In this document: one piece after another, positions 43,574-52,588 of the stretch
Layout: each line of letters starts with the position of its first letter
How positions within the stretch are numbered: the first letter of the stretch is position 1
Assembly: GCF_002310375.3 (NCBI RefSeq)
Contig: NZ_CP023315.3
Location: 3,833,501 to 3,897,500 of the forward strand
Length of the DNA: 64,000 nt
DNA from: Caulobacter vibrioides
GTDB lineage: Bacteria; Pseudomonadota; Alphaproteobacteria; Caulobacterales; Caulobacteraceae
Direction: 5' to 3'
Notes under the pieces: model-generated
The model's input: the letters and a program-made list of their open reading frames with translations, nothing else
The model's database searches: none
Told to the model about the DNA's origin: nothing
Made by a program: the position numbers and the translations under genes

Positions 43574-45691
43574 ATGAAAAAAGTCTGGTTCGGCGCTGCG
43601 GCGATCGCGGCCCTGTCCCTCTCGGCGTTCGGGGCGCAAGCCCACGAGAAACACGCCTGCATCGATGACGCTTGCGTCATGCAATCGCTGCTGCCCTCCA
43701 TCGCCGCCGGCGCTTCGGCCGATGTCACCTCGCTGGAGTCCCCGCGCTACGGGACCTGGGGCTTTGACATCTCGGGCATGGACACCTCGGTGAAGCCGGG
43801 CGAGGACTTCTACAAGTTCGCCAACGGCGCCTGGGACGCGCGGACGCAGATCCCGTCGGACCGCACCCGCTACGGCAACTTCGACAAGCTGGCCGAGCTG
43901 TCGGAAGCCCGCACCAAGGCGATCATCGAAGCCGCCGCCGCCAACAAGACCGCGACGGGCGACACCGCCAAGGTGGGCGCGGCCTATCGCGCGTTCATGG
44001 ACGAGGCCGGCATCGAGAAGCTCGACGCCAAGCCGATCGCGCCGTACCTGGCCGAGATCCGCAAGGTGAAGACCAAGGACGAGTTCACCACCCTGATGGG
44101 CAAGAGCTCGACCAGCCCGTTCACCAGCCTGCTGGGCCTGGGCATCTCGACCGACGCCAAGAACCCGAAGTCCTACGCGGTCTACGCCGGCGCTGGCGGT
44201 CTGTCGCTGCCCGACCGCGACTACTATCTGGACGCCAAGTTCGCCGACAAGAAGGCCGCCTATCTGGCCTATGTCGAGAAGATGCTGACTATGGCCGGCT
44301 GGGACAAGCCCGCCGAGCACGCCAAGGCCGTCGTCGATTTCGAGACCAAGCTGGCCGAAGTCACCTGGACCCGCGCCGAGCGCCGCGACCGCGACAAGAC
44401 CTACAATCCCGCCACCCTGGCCGAACTCCAGGCCATGTCGCCGGGCTATGACTGGAACCGCTATATCGCCGCCTCGGGCCTGCCCAAGGTCGATCGGTTC
44501 GTGGTGACCACCAACACCACCTTCCCCAAGTACGCCAAGATCTACGGCGAGACCCCGCTCGACACCCTCAAGGCCTGGCAGGCCTTCAAGGTCATCGACG
44601 GCGGCGCTGCGCTGTTGTCCAAGCGCTTCGTCGACGCCAACTTCGAGTTCCGCGCCAAGACGCTGTCGGGCCAGCCCGAGCAACGCCCGCGCTGGAAGCG
44701 TGGCGTCGCCGCCGTCAACGGCCTGCTGGGCGAGGCGGTCGGCAAGGACTATGTGGCGGCCTACTTCCCGCCGGAGTCCAAGGCCAAGATGCTGGAGCTG
44801 GTGGCCAATGTCCGCGGCGCCATGAAGGTCCGCATCGACAATCTCGACTGGATGAGCGCCGAGACCAAGGTCAAGGCCCAGGACAAGCTGGCCAAGTTCA
44901 CCGTCAAGATCGGCTATCCCGACGTCTGGGAGGACTACTCCAAGCTCGAGATCAAGGACAACGACGCCTATGGCAACGTCCAGCGCGTCGGCGCCTGGGC
45001 CTGGGCCAAGGACGTGGAGCGCCTGTTCAAGCCGGTCGACAAGACCGAGTGGGGCATGACCCCGCAGACGGTCAACGCCTACTACAACTCGGTCAACAAC
45101 GAGATCGTGTTCCCGGCCGCCATCCTGCAGGCGCCGTTCTTCCACCCCGACGCGGACCCGGCCATCAACTATGGCGGCATCGGCGGCGTGATCGGTCACG
45201 AGATCGGCCACGGCTTCGACGACCAGGGCCGCAAGTCCGACGGCGACGGCGTGCTGCGCGACTGGTGGACCGCCGAAGACGCGAGCAAGTTCAAGGCCCA
45301 GGCCGATCGCCTCGGCGCTCAGTACGGCGCGTTCGAACCCCTGCCGGGCATGAAGCTGAACGGCGCCCTGACCATGGGCGAGAACATCGGCGACATGGGC
45401 GGCCTGGCCTTCGCGCTGGACGCCTATCGCGCCTCGCTGAAGGGCCAGCCGGCCCCGGTGCTGGACGGCTTCACCGGTGACCAGCGCGTCTATCTGGGCT
45501 GGGCTCAGGTGTGGCGCGGCAAGCAGCGCGATGAGGCGCTCAAGCAGCAGATCATCGCCGGCCCCCACTCGCCGGGCTACTACCGTGTCAACGGCACCAT
45601 CCGGAACATGCAGGGCTGGTACTCGGCCTATGACATCAAGCCGGGCGACAAGCTGTACATCGCGCCGGAAAACCGCGTGAAGATCTGGTAG
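43574..45691 (+). CDS. M13 family zinc metallopeptidase (neprilysin/PepO type)
   Basis: A 705-residue exported peptidase with signal peptide (ALSLSAFGAQA). The catalytic zinc motif is VIGHEIGHGFDDQG with the downstream glutamate in ENIGDMGG; NAYYNSVNNEIVFPAAILQ and the C-terminal RVNGTIRN segment are family-typical. It would degrade peptides in the periplasm. It is monocistronic: the upstream interval is AT-rich and a perfect terminator follows. Confidence 0.94.
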   Translation: MKKVWFGAAAIAALSLSAFGAQAHEKHACIDDACVMQSLLPSIAAGASADVTSLESPRYGTWGFDISGMDTSVKPGEDFYKFANGAWDARTQIPSDRTRYGNFDKLAELSEARTKAIIEAAAANKTATGDTAKVGAAYRAFMDEAGIEKLDAKPIAPYLAEIRKVKTKDEFTTLMGKSSTSPFTSLLGLGISTDAKNPKSYAVYAGAGGLSLPDRDYYLDAKFADKKAAYLAYVEKMLTMAGWDKPAEHAKAVVDFETKLAEVTWTRAERRDRDKTYNPATLAELQAMSPGYDWNRYIAASGLPKVDRFVVTTNTTFPKYAKIYGETPLDTLKAWQAFKVIDGGAALLSKRFVDANFEFRAKTLSGQPEQRPRWKRGVAAVNGLLGEAVGKDYVAAYFPPESKAKMLELVANVRGAMKVRIDNLDWMSAETKVKAQDKLAKFTVKIGYPDVWEDYSKLEIKDNDAYGNVQRVGAWAWAKDVERLFKPVDKTEWGMTPQTVNAYYNSVNNEIVFPAAILQAPFFHPDADPAINYGGIGGVIGHEIGHGFDDQGRKSDGDGVLRDWWTAEDASKFKAQADRLGAQYGAFEPLPGMKLNGALTMGENIGDMGGLAFALDAYRASLKGQPAPVLDGFTGDQRVYLGWAQVWRGKQRDEALKQQIIAGPHSPGYYRVNGTIRNMQGWYSAYDIKPGDKLYIAPENRVKIW

Positions 45692-45713
45692 TCGCCAGAG
45701 CCTGAACGCCATC

Positions 45714-45741
45714 AAGGGCCGGTGAGCGATCACCGGCCCTT
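45714..45741. terminator. Bidirectional terminator between the M13 peptidase and a membrane protein gene
   Basis: AAGGGCCGGTGA and TCACCGGCCCTT form a 12-bp perfect stem with loop GCGA, followed by TTT on the plus strand. It serves the peptidase gene and probably the convergent gene that ends at 45756. Confidence 0.88.
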
Positions 45742-45755
45742 TTTGCATCCGCCCT

Positions 45756-46559
45756 TCAGAACGGCGGCTTGGGATAGATCAGGCCATCGGTGTGGGCCGC
45801 CGGACTGCCCGTGGTGACGGCGGCGAAGATCACCGCGCCGACCGGCGAGAACGCCAGGACGCGCGCGAGGATCAAGGTCCCCGCCAGCACCGCGATCGTC
45901 CACAGCCAGACCGGATGCGGCCGACCGCGCACCCGCCAATCGCGCACGAGCCCGATCAAGGGCACGATCACCGCCACACCGGTGGCGATCTCGAACGCGT
46001 AGGGCTTGAGGAACGGCATCGGCAGGATCCGGCCAAAGCCCGGCCCCATCAGCAGGGTGAACGCCCCGATCTGCAGGCGCGGATGCCAGTCGCGGTTCTT
46101 GCGCAGAACGAGCGCCGCCGCGAACAGGCCGAACGCGCCCAACAGGGTGATGATATTGGCCAGTACGAAATGCTGCGGCTGGAAGAAGAACGGCACCCGT
46201 CCCGTGCGGACGGAGGCGATGGTCACCAGCGGACCCAGGACCAGCATGGCCAGCATCCAGACCACGGCCACCGCGCCCAGCGTCCGATGCAGCTTCACCC
46301 CGCCGCCGGCCGCCAGCCACGCCTGGGTGACGAGGATCGCCACCCAGCCCATGAACACCACCGCATGCAGGTGCACGACCAGCGGCGCGCCGAAGCTGGA
46401 GCGCGCCATGGCCAGTTGCAGGACGAACCCCGAGACCAGCACCACGGCCATGGCCGTGATCGTGGTGCGGAAGAAGGACAGATCACCGCGCGCCGCCGGT
46501 CCCGTCGCCCGCCCGGCCTTGGCTCCGCGCGCATCGGCGCTCAAAATCGCATCAGACAT
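45756..46559 (-). CDS. Multi-pass membrane protein, unknown function
   Basis: A 267-residue protein with about seven hydrophobic helices starting near residue 35. Histidines are conserved-looking in VVHLHAVVFMGW, VKLHRTLGA, PQHFVLAN and WHPRLQIG; paired helices with histidines resemble haem-b membrane proteins, but I cannot name a family. The start is ATG 46559, preceded by GGGGG; a longer frame from 46595 is less likely. It is followed on the minus strand by the shared terminator and preceded by an AraC-family gene in tandem. Confidence 0.75.
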   Translation of the reverse strand: MSDAILSADARGAKAGRATGPAARGDLSFFRTTITAMAVVLVSGFVLQLAMARSSFGAPLVVHLHAVVFMGWVAILVTQAWLAAGGGVKLHRTLGAVAVVWMLAMLVLGPLVTIASVRTGRVPFFFQPQHFVLANIITLLGAFGLFAAALVLRKNRDWHPRLQIGAFTLLMGPGFGRILPMPFLKPYAFEIATGVAVIVPLIGLVRDWRVRGRPHPVWLWTIAVLAGTLILARVLAFSPVGAVIFAAVTTGSPAAHTDGLIYPKPPF

Positions 46560-46617
46560 TTGAAATACCCCCGTTACCCCAGATGAATTTTCCACGACTT
46601 CGTGACAACGGCGAGTC

Positions 46618-47445
46618 CTAGAGCTCGGCGATGCCGAACCGCCGCTCGGGCGCCACCGCCTCGGCGGCGAGGAAGCGCGAAGGCCCCACCCCGCAAAGAT
46701 CCCGGAAATCGCGCGCCATGTGCTGGTGATCGTAGTAGCCCGCGCCGACCGCCAGGCTCAGCCAGTCCGCCGCCGGATCGGCGTTGCGGGCGCGGATCAG
46801 CCGGTCCAGCCGGGCGATGCGCGCAAAGAGCTTGGGGCTGACCCCAAGGCGGTCTCGGAACGCGCGATGCAAGGCGCGCGGCGCCAGGTCGATCCGGCGC
46901 GCCAGCCGGTCCAGCGAGCCCGCCCCGCCCCGGATCAGCTGCGCCGCCGCCCAGTCCACGCGATCGGGATCGCGACCACAGGCCGCCACGCGGGTCGTCA
47001 GCCAGGCCTCGGCCGCCGCGATCATGGCCTCCGCCGTCGACGCCTCGGCGATCTGGTCGGCGATCGCGCGCAGATCGGGAAACACCGCCTCGGCGTCCAG
47101 GGCTTGGTCGGTGAGCTCGGCCATCGACATTCCGGCCAGCCGTCGCAGGGCCCCAGGCTCGAACTCGATCTGATAGACGCAGAAATCAGCGCCCCCCGCC
47201 CGGCGCGTCAGCGCGGTCGGCTGGCCGATCAGGACCGCGCGCGGCTTGATCGTCACCCGCCCCGCCGCATCGATCAAAGCCTCAGGGTCACGCGGATAGA
47301 AGGCCAGGGCGCAGGCGGGGCGCGGCCAATACGGCTTGATCGGCGCGCGCTCCCCGGCCGGGAAACGAAAACGGATGATCTGGTGGCGCGCCACCCATCC
47401 AGCCAGGGCCGGACCCGGCGGTAAGGTCAGGAACAGCGGCGTCAT
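46618..47445 (-). CDS. AraC family transcriptional regulator
   Basis: A 275-residue regulator. The N-terminal cupin-like sensing part is followed by two helix-turn-helix motifs at the C-terminus: SLDRLARRIDLAPRALHRAF then the second with LAVGAGYYDHQHMARDFRDL. The start is ATG 47445, with GGGGAG eight bases upstream. The frame is open to 47883 but reads antisense to blaI there. It lies directly upstream of the membrane protein gene and may control it. Confidence 0.88.
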   Translation of the reverse strand: MTPLFLTLPPGPALAGWVARHQIIRFRFPAGERAPIKPYWPRPACALAFYPRDPEALIDAAGRVTIKPRAVLIGQPTALTRRAGGADFCVYQIEFEPGALRRLAGMSMAELTDQALDAEAVFPDLRAIADQIAEASTAEAMIAAAEAWLTTRVAACGRDPDRVDWAAAQLIRGGAGSLDRLARRIDLAPRALHRAFRDRLGVSPKLFARIARLDRLIRARNADPAADWLSLAVGAGYYDHQHMARDFRDLCGVGPSRFLAAEAVAPERRFGIAEL

Positions 47446-47546
47446 CGGCAAGCTCCCCCACAGGCCTTGGCGCAGCCTAGCCCAGGACCCCGCCGACAAG
47501 ATGGTAAAAAACGGACACGTCGCAGAACGCCGGTTGACTAGTTCGA

Positions 47547-47582
47547 TGACAAACGTCAACGTCGAGTCGTTGACAGCTGTCA
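47547..47582. promoter_or_regulatory. Tandem BlaI-type operators
   Basis: TGACAAACGTCA (47547-47558) and TGACAGCTGTCA (47571-47582) are two palindromes 24 bp apart. The second is perfect over 12 bp. They lie directly upstream of the BlaI gene, as expected for an autoregulated BlaI/MecI-type repressor; the family core TACA/TGTA differs, so the assignment is by position. Confidence 0.6.
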
Positions 47583-47595
47583 TCGGGAGCGGACC

Positions 47596-47958
47596 ATGAA
47601 GATCAGCGCGGCCGAAAGCGTGGTGATGGAGGCGCTGTGGCGGGAAAGCCCGCTGACCTCCGAGGCGATCATGAGTGAGGTCTGCGCCCCGCAGGGCTGG
47701 ACCGAGGGCACCGTCAAGGTGCTGATCAGCCGTCTGGTCAAGAAGAAGGCCGTCGGCGCCAAGGCCGATGGCCGCCGCTATCAGTACTCGCCGCTGCTCA
47801 GCCGGCGCGACTATGTGCAGGGCGAAAGCCAGGGCCTGCTGGACCGGCTGTTCGACGGCCGCCTGGCCCCGCTGGTCATGCATCTGTCGGAAGGCGACAA
47901 GCTCAGCGACCAGGATATCGCCGAGCTGAAGGCTCTGGTCGAAAGGATCGGCAAGTGA
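47596..47958 (+). CDS. blaI: BlaI/MecI/CopY family repressor
   Basis: A 120-residue winged-helix repressor: [20 protein letters not shown], then the recognition region [19 protein letters not shown] and wing [10 protein letters not shown], then a dimerisation tail. Partner BlaR1-type proteases cleave such repressors on sensing a beta-lactam or other signal. Its stop overlaps the next gene's GTG (GTGA). Two palindromes upstream are likely operators. Confidence 0.92.
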   Translation: MKISAAESVVMEALWRESPLTSEAIMSEVCAPQGWTEGTVKVLISRLVKKKAVGAKADGRRYQYSPLLSRRDYVQGESQGLLDRLFDGRLAPLVMHLSEGDKLSDQDIAELKALVERIGK

Positions 47959-49160
47959 GCGCGGCGGTCCTGTCGGACCTGGCCGGCGCCAATCTGGCTC
48001 TGGCCGGCGGCGTCCTGGCGGTGATGGCCCTGCGCGGGCCGGTCCGTCGTCGCTTTGGCGCCCTGCCCGCCTATCTGCTGTGGCTGACCCCGCCGCTCTG
48101 CGCCCTGGCGGCCTTGGCGCCCTCGCCGATCGAGGCCACGCCCCTGGCGCCGATCCTTCTGACCGCCGGACAGGCCGCGCGCCAGGCTGTTCCCCCCGGC
48201 CTGGCGACGCCGACGGCGGCGACCCTGGCCTTGCTGGCCTGGGCCCTCGGCGTGCTGGTGGCGGCCGCCGCCTTCGTCGTTCGGCAAGTGCGCTTCACCC
48301 GGTCGCTGGGGCCACTGACGCCACATCCGACCGATGCGCGACTGCTGGTCGGCAAGCATGTGGGGGCCGGCCCCATGGTGCTGGTCTCCCCCTGGCCCCG
48401 CATCGTGGTCCCCGCGGATTTCGACGACCGTTTCCAGGGGGAGGCCCGCGCGCTGGTTCTCGCGCACGAGGGCGTCCATCTGGCGCGGGGCGACGCCCTG
48501 ATCAACAGCCTGGTCGTCGCGATCCAGTGCCTGGCCTGGTTCAACCCGATGGTCCACATCGGCGCGCGCCGCCTGCGCCTGGATCAGGAAATGGCCTGTG
48601 ACGAGGCGGTCCTCGCCCAGCGTCCGCAAACGCGCCGGCTGTACGCCGAGACCCTGCTGGACTCCCTGCTTGTTCCTCGCGTCGTTCCGTTCGGCTGCCA
48701 TTGGCCGGCCGGCGGCGCTCATCCCCTGAAGGAGAGACTGATCATGCTGAACATCCCCATAAGAAGCCCCGCGAGGCGGGCGGCGGGCCTCGCCCTCACC
48801 GCGCTGGTCGGCCTGGCCGGCGCCGGCGCCGTCTGGGCCGCCGATGCGCGCCCGGCGCCCGTGATCACCCAGCCCAACTGGATCGCCAAGCCGACCGCTC
48901 AGGACATGGCGCGGTTCTATCCGGCGACCGCCGTCGCCGCGAAGGCGGGAGGGTTCGCGGTCATCGATTGCCGCGTCACCGCCGAGGGGCAATTGACCGC
49001 CTGCAAGGTGCTGCGCGAAAGCGCGGACGCCCATGGCTTCGGCGCAGCGGCCCTGCAGCTTGGCCCGTTGTTCCAGATGAGCCCCCAGACCATCGACGGT
49101 AAGGCGGTCGACGGCGGGCGGGTGACGATTCCGATCCGCTTCTCGGTTCCGCAAAGCTGA
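47955..49160 (+). CDS. blaR1: BlaR1/M56 family sensor peptidase with TonB-type C-terminal domain
   Basis: A 401-residue membrane protein. Several N-terminal helices hold the M56 zinc motif [16 protein letters not shown] with the downstream acidic [12 protein letters not shown] later helix ([19 protein letters not shown]) is followed by a TonB/energy-transducer-like domain: [20 protein letters not shown], and VTIPIRFSV. There is no penicillin-binding sensor domain, so the signal is not obviously a beta-lactam. Starts with GTG 47955 coupled to blaI. Confidence 0.88.
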   Translation: MSAAVLSDLAGANLALAGGVLAVMALRGPVRRRFGALPAYLLWLTPPLCALAALAPSPIEATPLAPILLTAGQAARQAVPPGLATPTAATLALLAWALGVLVAAAAFVVRQVRFTRSLGPLTPHPTDARLLVGKHVGAGPMVLVSPWPRIVVPADFDDRFQGEARALVLAHEGVHLARGDALINSLVVAIQCLAWFNPMVHIGARRLRLDQEMACDEAVLAQRPQTRRLYAETLLDSLLVPRVVPFGCHWPAGGAHPLKERLIMLNIPIRSPARRAAGLALTALVGLAGAGAVWAADARPAPVITQPNWIAKPTAQDMARFYPATAVAAKAGGFAVIDCRVTAEGQLTACKVLRESADAHGFGAAALQLGPLFQMSPQTIDGKAVDGGRVTIPIRFSVPQS

Positions 49161-49258
49161 GAGCGCCCGTCCTTTAGGACCGCGAGGACCGTCGGTTAGC
49201 CCGGCGGTCCTCAAGCGCGTTTCGGCGTCGCGAGGGGATGCGCGACGCCGAGACCGTC

Positions 49259-50263
49259 CTATCCCCCTGCCAGGAGGGCGGCCGCCATGGCCAGCAGGGG
49301 GATGCCCAGGGTCAGGTTGAAGGGGAAGGTTACGCCCAAGGACAGGGTCAGGTAGACGCCGGCGTCGGCCTTGGGCAGGGCCATGCTCATGGCCGCCGGC
49401 GCGGCGATATAGGAGGCCGAGGCCGCCAGCACGGCCAGGGCGGCCAGATCGCCGGCCGGCAGGCCCGCCAGCTTGCCCAGGACCAGGGCCACGGCGCCGC
49501 CCAGGATCGGCAGCACGATCCCCATGGCCAGAAGGCTGATCTTGAAGCCTCGCGCGGCGGCCAGTTGCCGGCCCGCCCGGACACCCAGATCCAGCAGGAA
49601 GACGCAGAGCACGCCCTGGAACACCGGTCCGGTGAAGGTCGCCAGACGCGCGCCCCCCTGGTGGCCAGTGATCAGGCCGATGAAGAAGCCGCCGATCAGC
49701 ACCACGCTGGCCGCGTTCAGCAGCACCTCATGGGCCAGCTTGCCGGCCGAGACGCGATCGGGATCCTTGCCGTGCGCGCCGTCGCGGGTGGCGATCGCGG
49801 CGATGGCGATGGCGGTCAGCAGGCCAGGCGTCTCCATCAGCGCCAGCACCGCCGACATGTAGCCGCCGGGCGCCTGACCGATCGCGGACAGATAGCTCTG
49901 GGCCGCGGCGAAGGTCACCACCGACACCGAGCCGTAGTGGGCGGCGGTGGCGGCGGCGGTGATGGTGTTCAGACCCATGCGCTTGAGCAGGGCGTAGGCC
50001 GGCAGCGGCAGCAGGAAGCTCAGCACCAGACCCAGGCCCGCAGCCTTCAGGAAGCCCGCGTCCAGCCCGTGGGCCCGCGCCTCGACGCCGCCCTTGAAGC
50101 CGATGCACAACATCAGGACCAGCGACAGGGTCTTGGCCGCCTCCTTCGGCAAGGCCAGGTCCGAGCGCGCCAGGGCCGCGATCAGGCCGAGCGCAAAGAA
50201 CAGCACCGCCGGCTGCAGCAGATTGCCGGCGGCCGCCGAGACGGTCTGACTGAGAAGATCCAC
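49259..50263 (-). CDS. SbtA-type sodium-dependent bicarbonate transporter
   Basis: A 334-residue inner membrane protein with about ten helices in two DUF897 halves: NLLQPAVLFFALGLIAALAR, TAAATAAHYGSVSVVTF and PVFQGVLCVFLLDLGVRAGR. It resembles cyanobacterial SbtA; in a heterotroph it may supply bicarbonate for carboxylases. The start is GTG 50263 with GGGGG eight bases before; longer starts would run into the divergent control region. A LysR-family gene is divergent, with a dyad between. Confidence 0.87.
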   Translation of the reverse strand: MDLLSQTVSAAAGNLLQPAVLFFALGLIAALARSDLALPKEAAKTLSLVLMLCIGFKGGVEARAHGLDAGFLKAAGLGLVLSFLLPLPAYALLKRMGLNTITAAATAAHYGSVSVVTFAAAQSYLSAIGQAPGGYMSAVLALMETPGLLTAIAIAAIATRDGAHGKDPDRVSAGKLAHEVLLNAASVVLIGGFFIGLITGHQGGARLATFTGPVFQGVLCVFLLDLGVRAGRQLAAARGFKISLLAMGIVLPILGGAVALVLGKLAGLPAGDLAALAVLAASASYIAAPAAMSMALPKADAGVYLTLSLGVTFPFNLTLGIPLLAMAAALLAGG

Positions 50264-50353
50264 GAAAACGCCCCCAAGAAACTCTGCGCCGCAAGGCGCG
50301 GGGGCTCCTCTAAGCGACGAGGTGTGATTTCCCTTGTTGATTTCTGATATGGT

Positions 50354-50376
50354 CATGATGAGGAACGCTCATCATG
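50354..50376. promoter_or_regulatory. LysR-type operator between sbtA and the lysR gene
   Basis: CATGATGAG (50354-50362), GAACG, CTCATCATG (50368-50376) is a perfect 9-bp inverted repeat with a five-base centre. It lies 90 bases from the sbtA start and ends just before the LysR ATG, so it can serve autorepression and control of the divergent transporter. Confidence 0.7.
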
Positions 50377-50384
50377 GAGCCATC

Positions 50385-51293
50385 ATGCCGCGCCGCACCA
50401 ATCTGGACCTCGATCTCGTCCGCGCCTTTCTGGTGGTGTGCGAGCAACGCAGTTTCACCCGGGCGGGCGAGCGCTTGGGGCGCTCGCAGTCGGCGGTCAG
50501 CCTGCAGGTGCGGCGCCTGGAGGAGCAGCTGGGGCAACCGCTGCTGTCGCGCGATCCGCGCCATGTCGCGCCGACCGAACAGGGCGCGGCCTTCCTGCCT
50601 CAGGCCCGCCGGCTGCTGCGCCTGAACGACGAGATCCTGGCCAGCCTGGGCGCCGACGAGATCGAGGGCGAGGTGCGGCTGGGCGCGCCGGAGGACTTCG
50701 CCACCCAGCACTTGCCGGCCGTGCTGGGCTCGTTCGCGCGCAGCCATCCGCGCATCGCCCTGACCGTGACCTGCGATCTGACCCTCAACCTGCTGGACCG
50801 CCTGGGCGAGGGCGCGCTGGATCTGGCCCTGGTCAAGCGCGAGCCGCTGGGGCCTGATCTGGGCGTGCGGGTCTGGCGCGAGCCGCTGGTCTGGGTGGCG
50901 CTGGATCCGGAGATGGCGCGGCGCGAAGGGCCCGTGCCCCTGGTAGCCGCCCCCGCCCCGTGCGTCTATCGCAAGCGCGCGGTGGCGGCCCTGGAGGCGA
51001 CCGGGCGAGCCTGGCGGGCGACCTACACCAGCCCCTCCCTGGCCGGGCAGTTGGCGGCGTTGCGCGGCGGCCTGGGCTTGAGCGTTCTGCCGCGCGAGAT
51101 GGCCCCCGACGACCTGACCATTCTGTCCGAAGGCTTGCCGCGCCTGGAGGACGCTGAGATCGCGCTGCTGAAAGCGCGGGGCGCGCCGCCGCCTGCCGCC
51201 GAGCGGCTGGCCGATCACATTCTCACCGCCCTGGATCGCCAGCGGACCCAGCCCCAACCCGCGACGCGCATCGCCGGCTCAGCCCCGTCGTGA
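50385..51293 (+). CDS. LysR family transcriptional regulator
   Basis: A 302-residue regulator. The N-terminal winged HTH reads NLDLDLVRAFLVVCEQRSFT and GRSQSAVSLQVRRLEEQLGQ; the C-terminal effector domain follows from about residue 90. The start is ATG 50385, with GGAG five bases upstream; earlier starts lie within the operator. It is divergent from sbtA. Inorganic carbon sensing is suggested only by this context. Confidence 0.93.
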   Translation: MPRRTNLDLDLVRAFLVVCEQRSFTRAGERLGRSQSAVSLQVRRLEEQLGQPLLSRDPRHVAPTEQGAAFLPQARRLLRLNDEILASLGADEIEGEVRLGAPEDFATQHLPAVLGSFARSHPRIALTVTCDLTLNLLDRLGEGALDLALVKREPLGPDLGVRVWREPLVWVALDPEMARREGPVPLVAAPAPCVYRKRAVAALEATGRAWRATYTSPSLAGQLAALRGGLGLSVLPREMAPDDLTILSEGLPRLEDAEIALLKARGAPPPAAERLADHILTALDRQRTQPQPATRIAGSAPS

Positions 51294-51625
51294 TGGGGCC
51301 TTTGCGATTTTGACGTCGCCGTCAAATTTGTGAGATGGTGCCCAGATACACCAAACCCGCCGCGGGGGATAATCGCGACGGGCTGGCTATTTTCTCGATC
51401 ATTCGATCTAGGCGGGCGTTTCCTCCCCGAAACGCCGAAGAACGGGAGCTCTCTGTCGGGCTCGTTTCGTCCTTGCAGTGTGTAGAAACGTCAAATTCGT
51501 GACGGTGTCAACGCGGCAACCGCCTTTTTCTCAACGGGTTCGCCGAAATTTTGACATTCGGGATGTTGTTTGGACGCTCGGGTCGAATTTACGTCGAGAT
51601 TCAGTGTTATTTTTTGACACGATCG
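51294..51625. other. Non-coding interval with repeated TTTGAC dyads
   Basis: 332 bases separate lysR from hisG and are AT-richer than the surroundings. The dyad TTTGACG-TCGC-CGTCAAA lies at 51309-51326 and TTTGACA-CGAT-CGTCAAA at 51613-51630, the latter overlapping the hisG stop. Related half-sites lie at 51489-51504 (CGTCA-N6-TGACG) and 51549-51556 (TTTTGACA). The short open frames here are not protein-like. No RNA gene is recognisable. Confidence 0.6.
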
Positions 51626-52588
51626 TCAAATCTTACTTTTCAGCGCCTCGGCGAAGCGGTCCAGCACCGCCGAGCGCGACTCGAACACATAGTCCGGACG
51701 CGAAACGGTGACCGGCTCGACGCCCGCTTCCGCCAGAGCGGCGGCGGCGTCGAACAGGTCGGCGGTGGCCAAGAGGGCGCCGTTCGCCCGGCGCGAGCCG
51801 CCCCGGGCGATGAAGGCGGCCACGGCGTCCTGGGCGGCGCGGTCCTGCTCGGCCGGCCAGACCAGGGTGGCCAGCTTGCCCGCCCGCCCCTTGGCCTCGA
51901 CCACCGAGAGCAGGCGGCGCAGCGCATCCAGCTGCTCGCCGTTCCAGCCGGCGGTCAGCGAGGCGGTCAGCTGGGCCTGGCTCTTCAGGATCACTCCGTC
52001 GGACAGGATCTTCAGCCCGTTGGCCGCCAGGGTCGCGCCGGTGGTGGTGATGTCCACCACCAGCTCGGCGGCGCCGGCGGCCGGGGCCCCCTCGGTGGCG
52101 CCGCTGCTCTCGACGATGCGATAGTCGGCGACGCCGTGGCGGGCGAAGAAGGCCCGCGTCTGGGTCACGTACTTGGTCGCCACCCGCAGGCGCCGGCCGG
52201 TGCGGGCCAGATGCGCGTGACCCACCTCGTCGACATCGGCCATGGTGTCGACGTCGAGCCAGTTCTTGGGCGCGGTGACCACCAGGTCCGCGCGGCCAAA
52301 GCCCAGGGCCCGCAGCAGCATGACGCGGCTGTCCATGTCGTCGCCGCGCTCGCGCAGCAGGTCCTCGCCGGTGACGCCCAGGTGCAGGTCGCCGCTGTCG
52401 AGCCCGGCGGCGATGTCGCCGGCCGAGAGCAGACGCACCGACACGCCGGGCAGGCCCGACAGCTCGGCCGAATAGCCGCGCGCGCCGCCGGTCATCTCCA
52501 GCTTGAAGCCGCAGTCGGCCAGCCAGGCCTCGACCTGGTCCTTCAGGCGGCCCTTGGAGGGAATGGCGAAGATCATGGGCGTGCTCAT
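51626..52588 (-). CDS. hisG: ATP phosphoribosyltransferase catalytic subunit
   Basis: A 320-residue enzyme for the first step of histidine synthesis (ATP plus PRPP). It shows IPSKGRLKDQVEAWL, DLHLGVTGEDLL and the PRPP loop in VVDITTTGATLAANGL. Together with HisZ it would form the hetero-octameric short-form type, although it is somewhat longer than the shortest HisG. The ATG overlaps the hisZ stop (TAATG). It is the last gene of hisS-hisZ-hisG. Confidence 0.95.
   Translation of the reverse strand: MSTPMIFAIPSKGRLKDQVEAWLADCGFKLEMTGGARGYSAELSGLPGVSVRLLSAGDIAAGLDSGDLHLGVTGEDLLRERGDDMDSRVMLLRALGFGRADLVVTAPKNWLDVDTMADVDEVGHAHLARTGRRLRVATKYVTQTRAFFARHGVADYRIVESSGATEGAPAAGAAELVVDITTTGATLAANGLKILSDGVILKSQAQLTASLTAGWNGEQLDALRRLLSVVEAKGRAGKLATLVWPAEQDRAAQDAVAAFIARGGSRRANGALLATADLFDAAAALAEAGVEPVTVSRPDYVFESRSAVLDRFAEALKSKI

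Noticed and set aside
51478..51711. 77-codon plus-strand frame in the lysR-hisG interval
   Set aside because: Runs into hisG antisense, lacks a ribosome site and shows no protein-like pattern; the interval is better explained by DNA sites.
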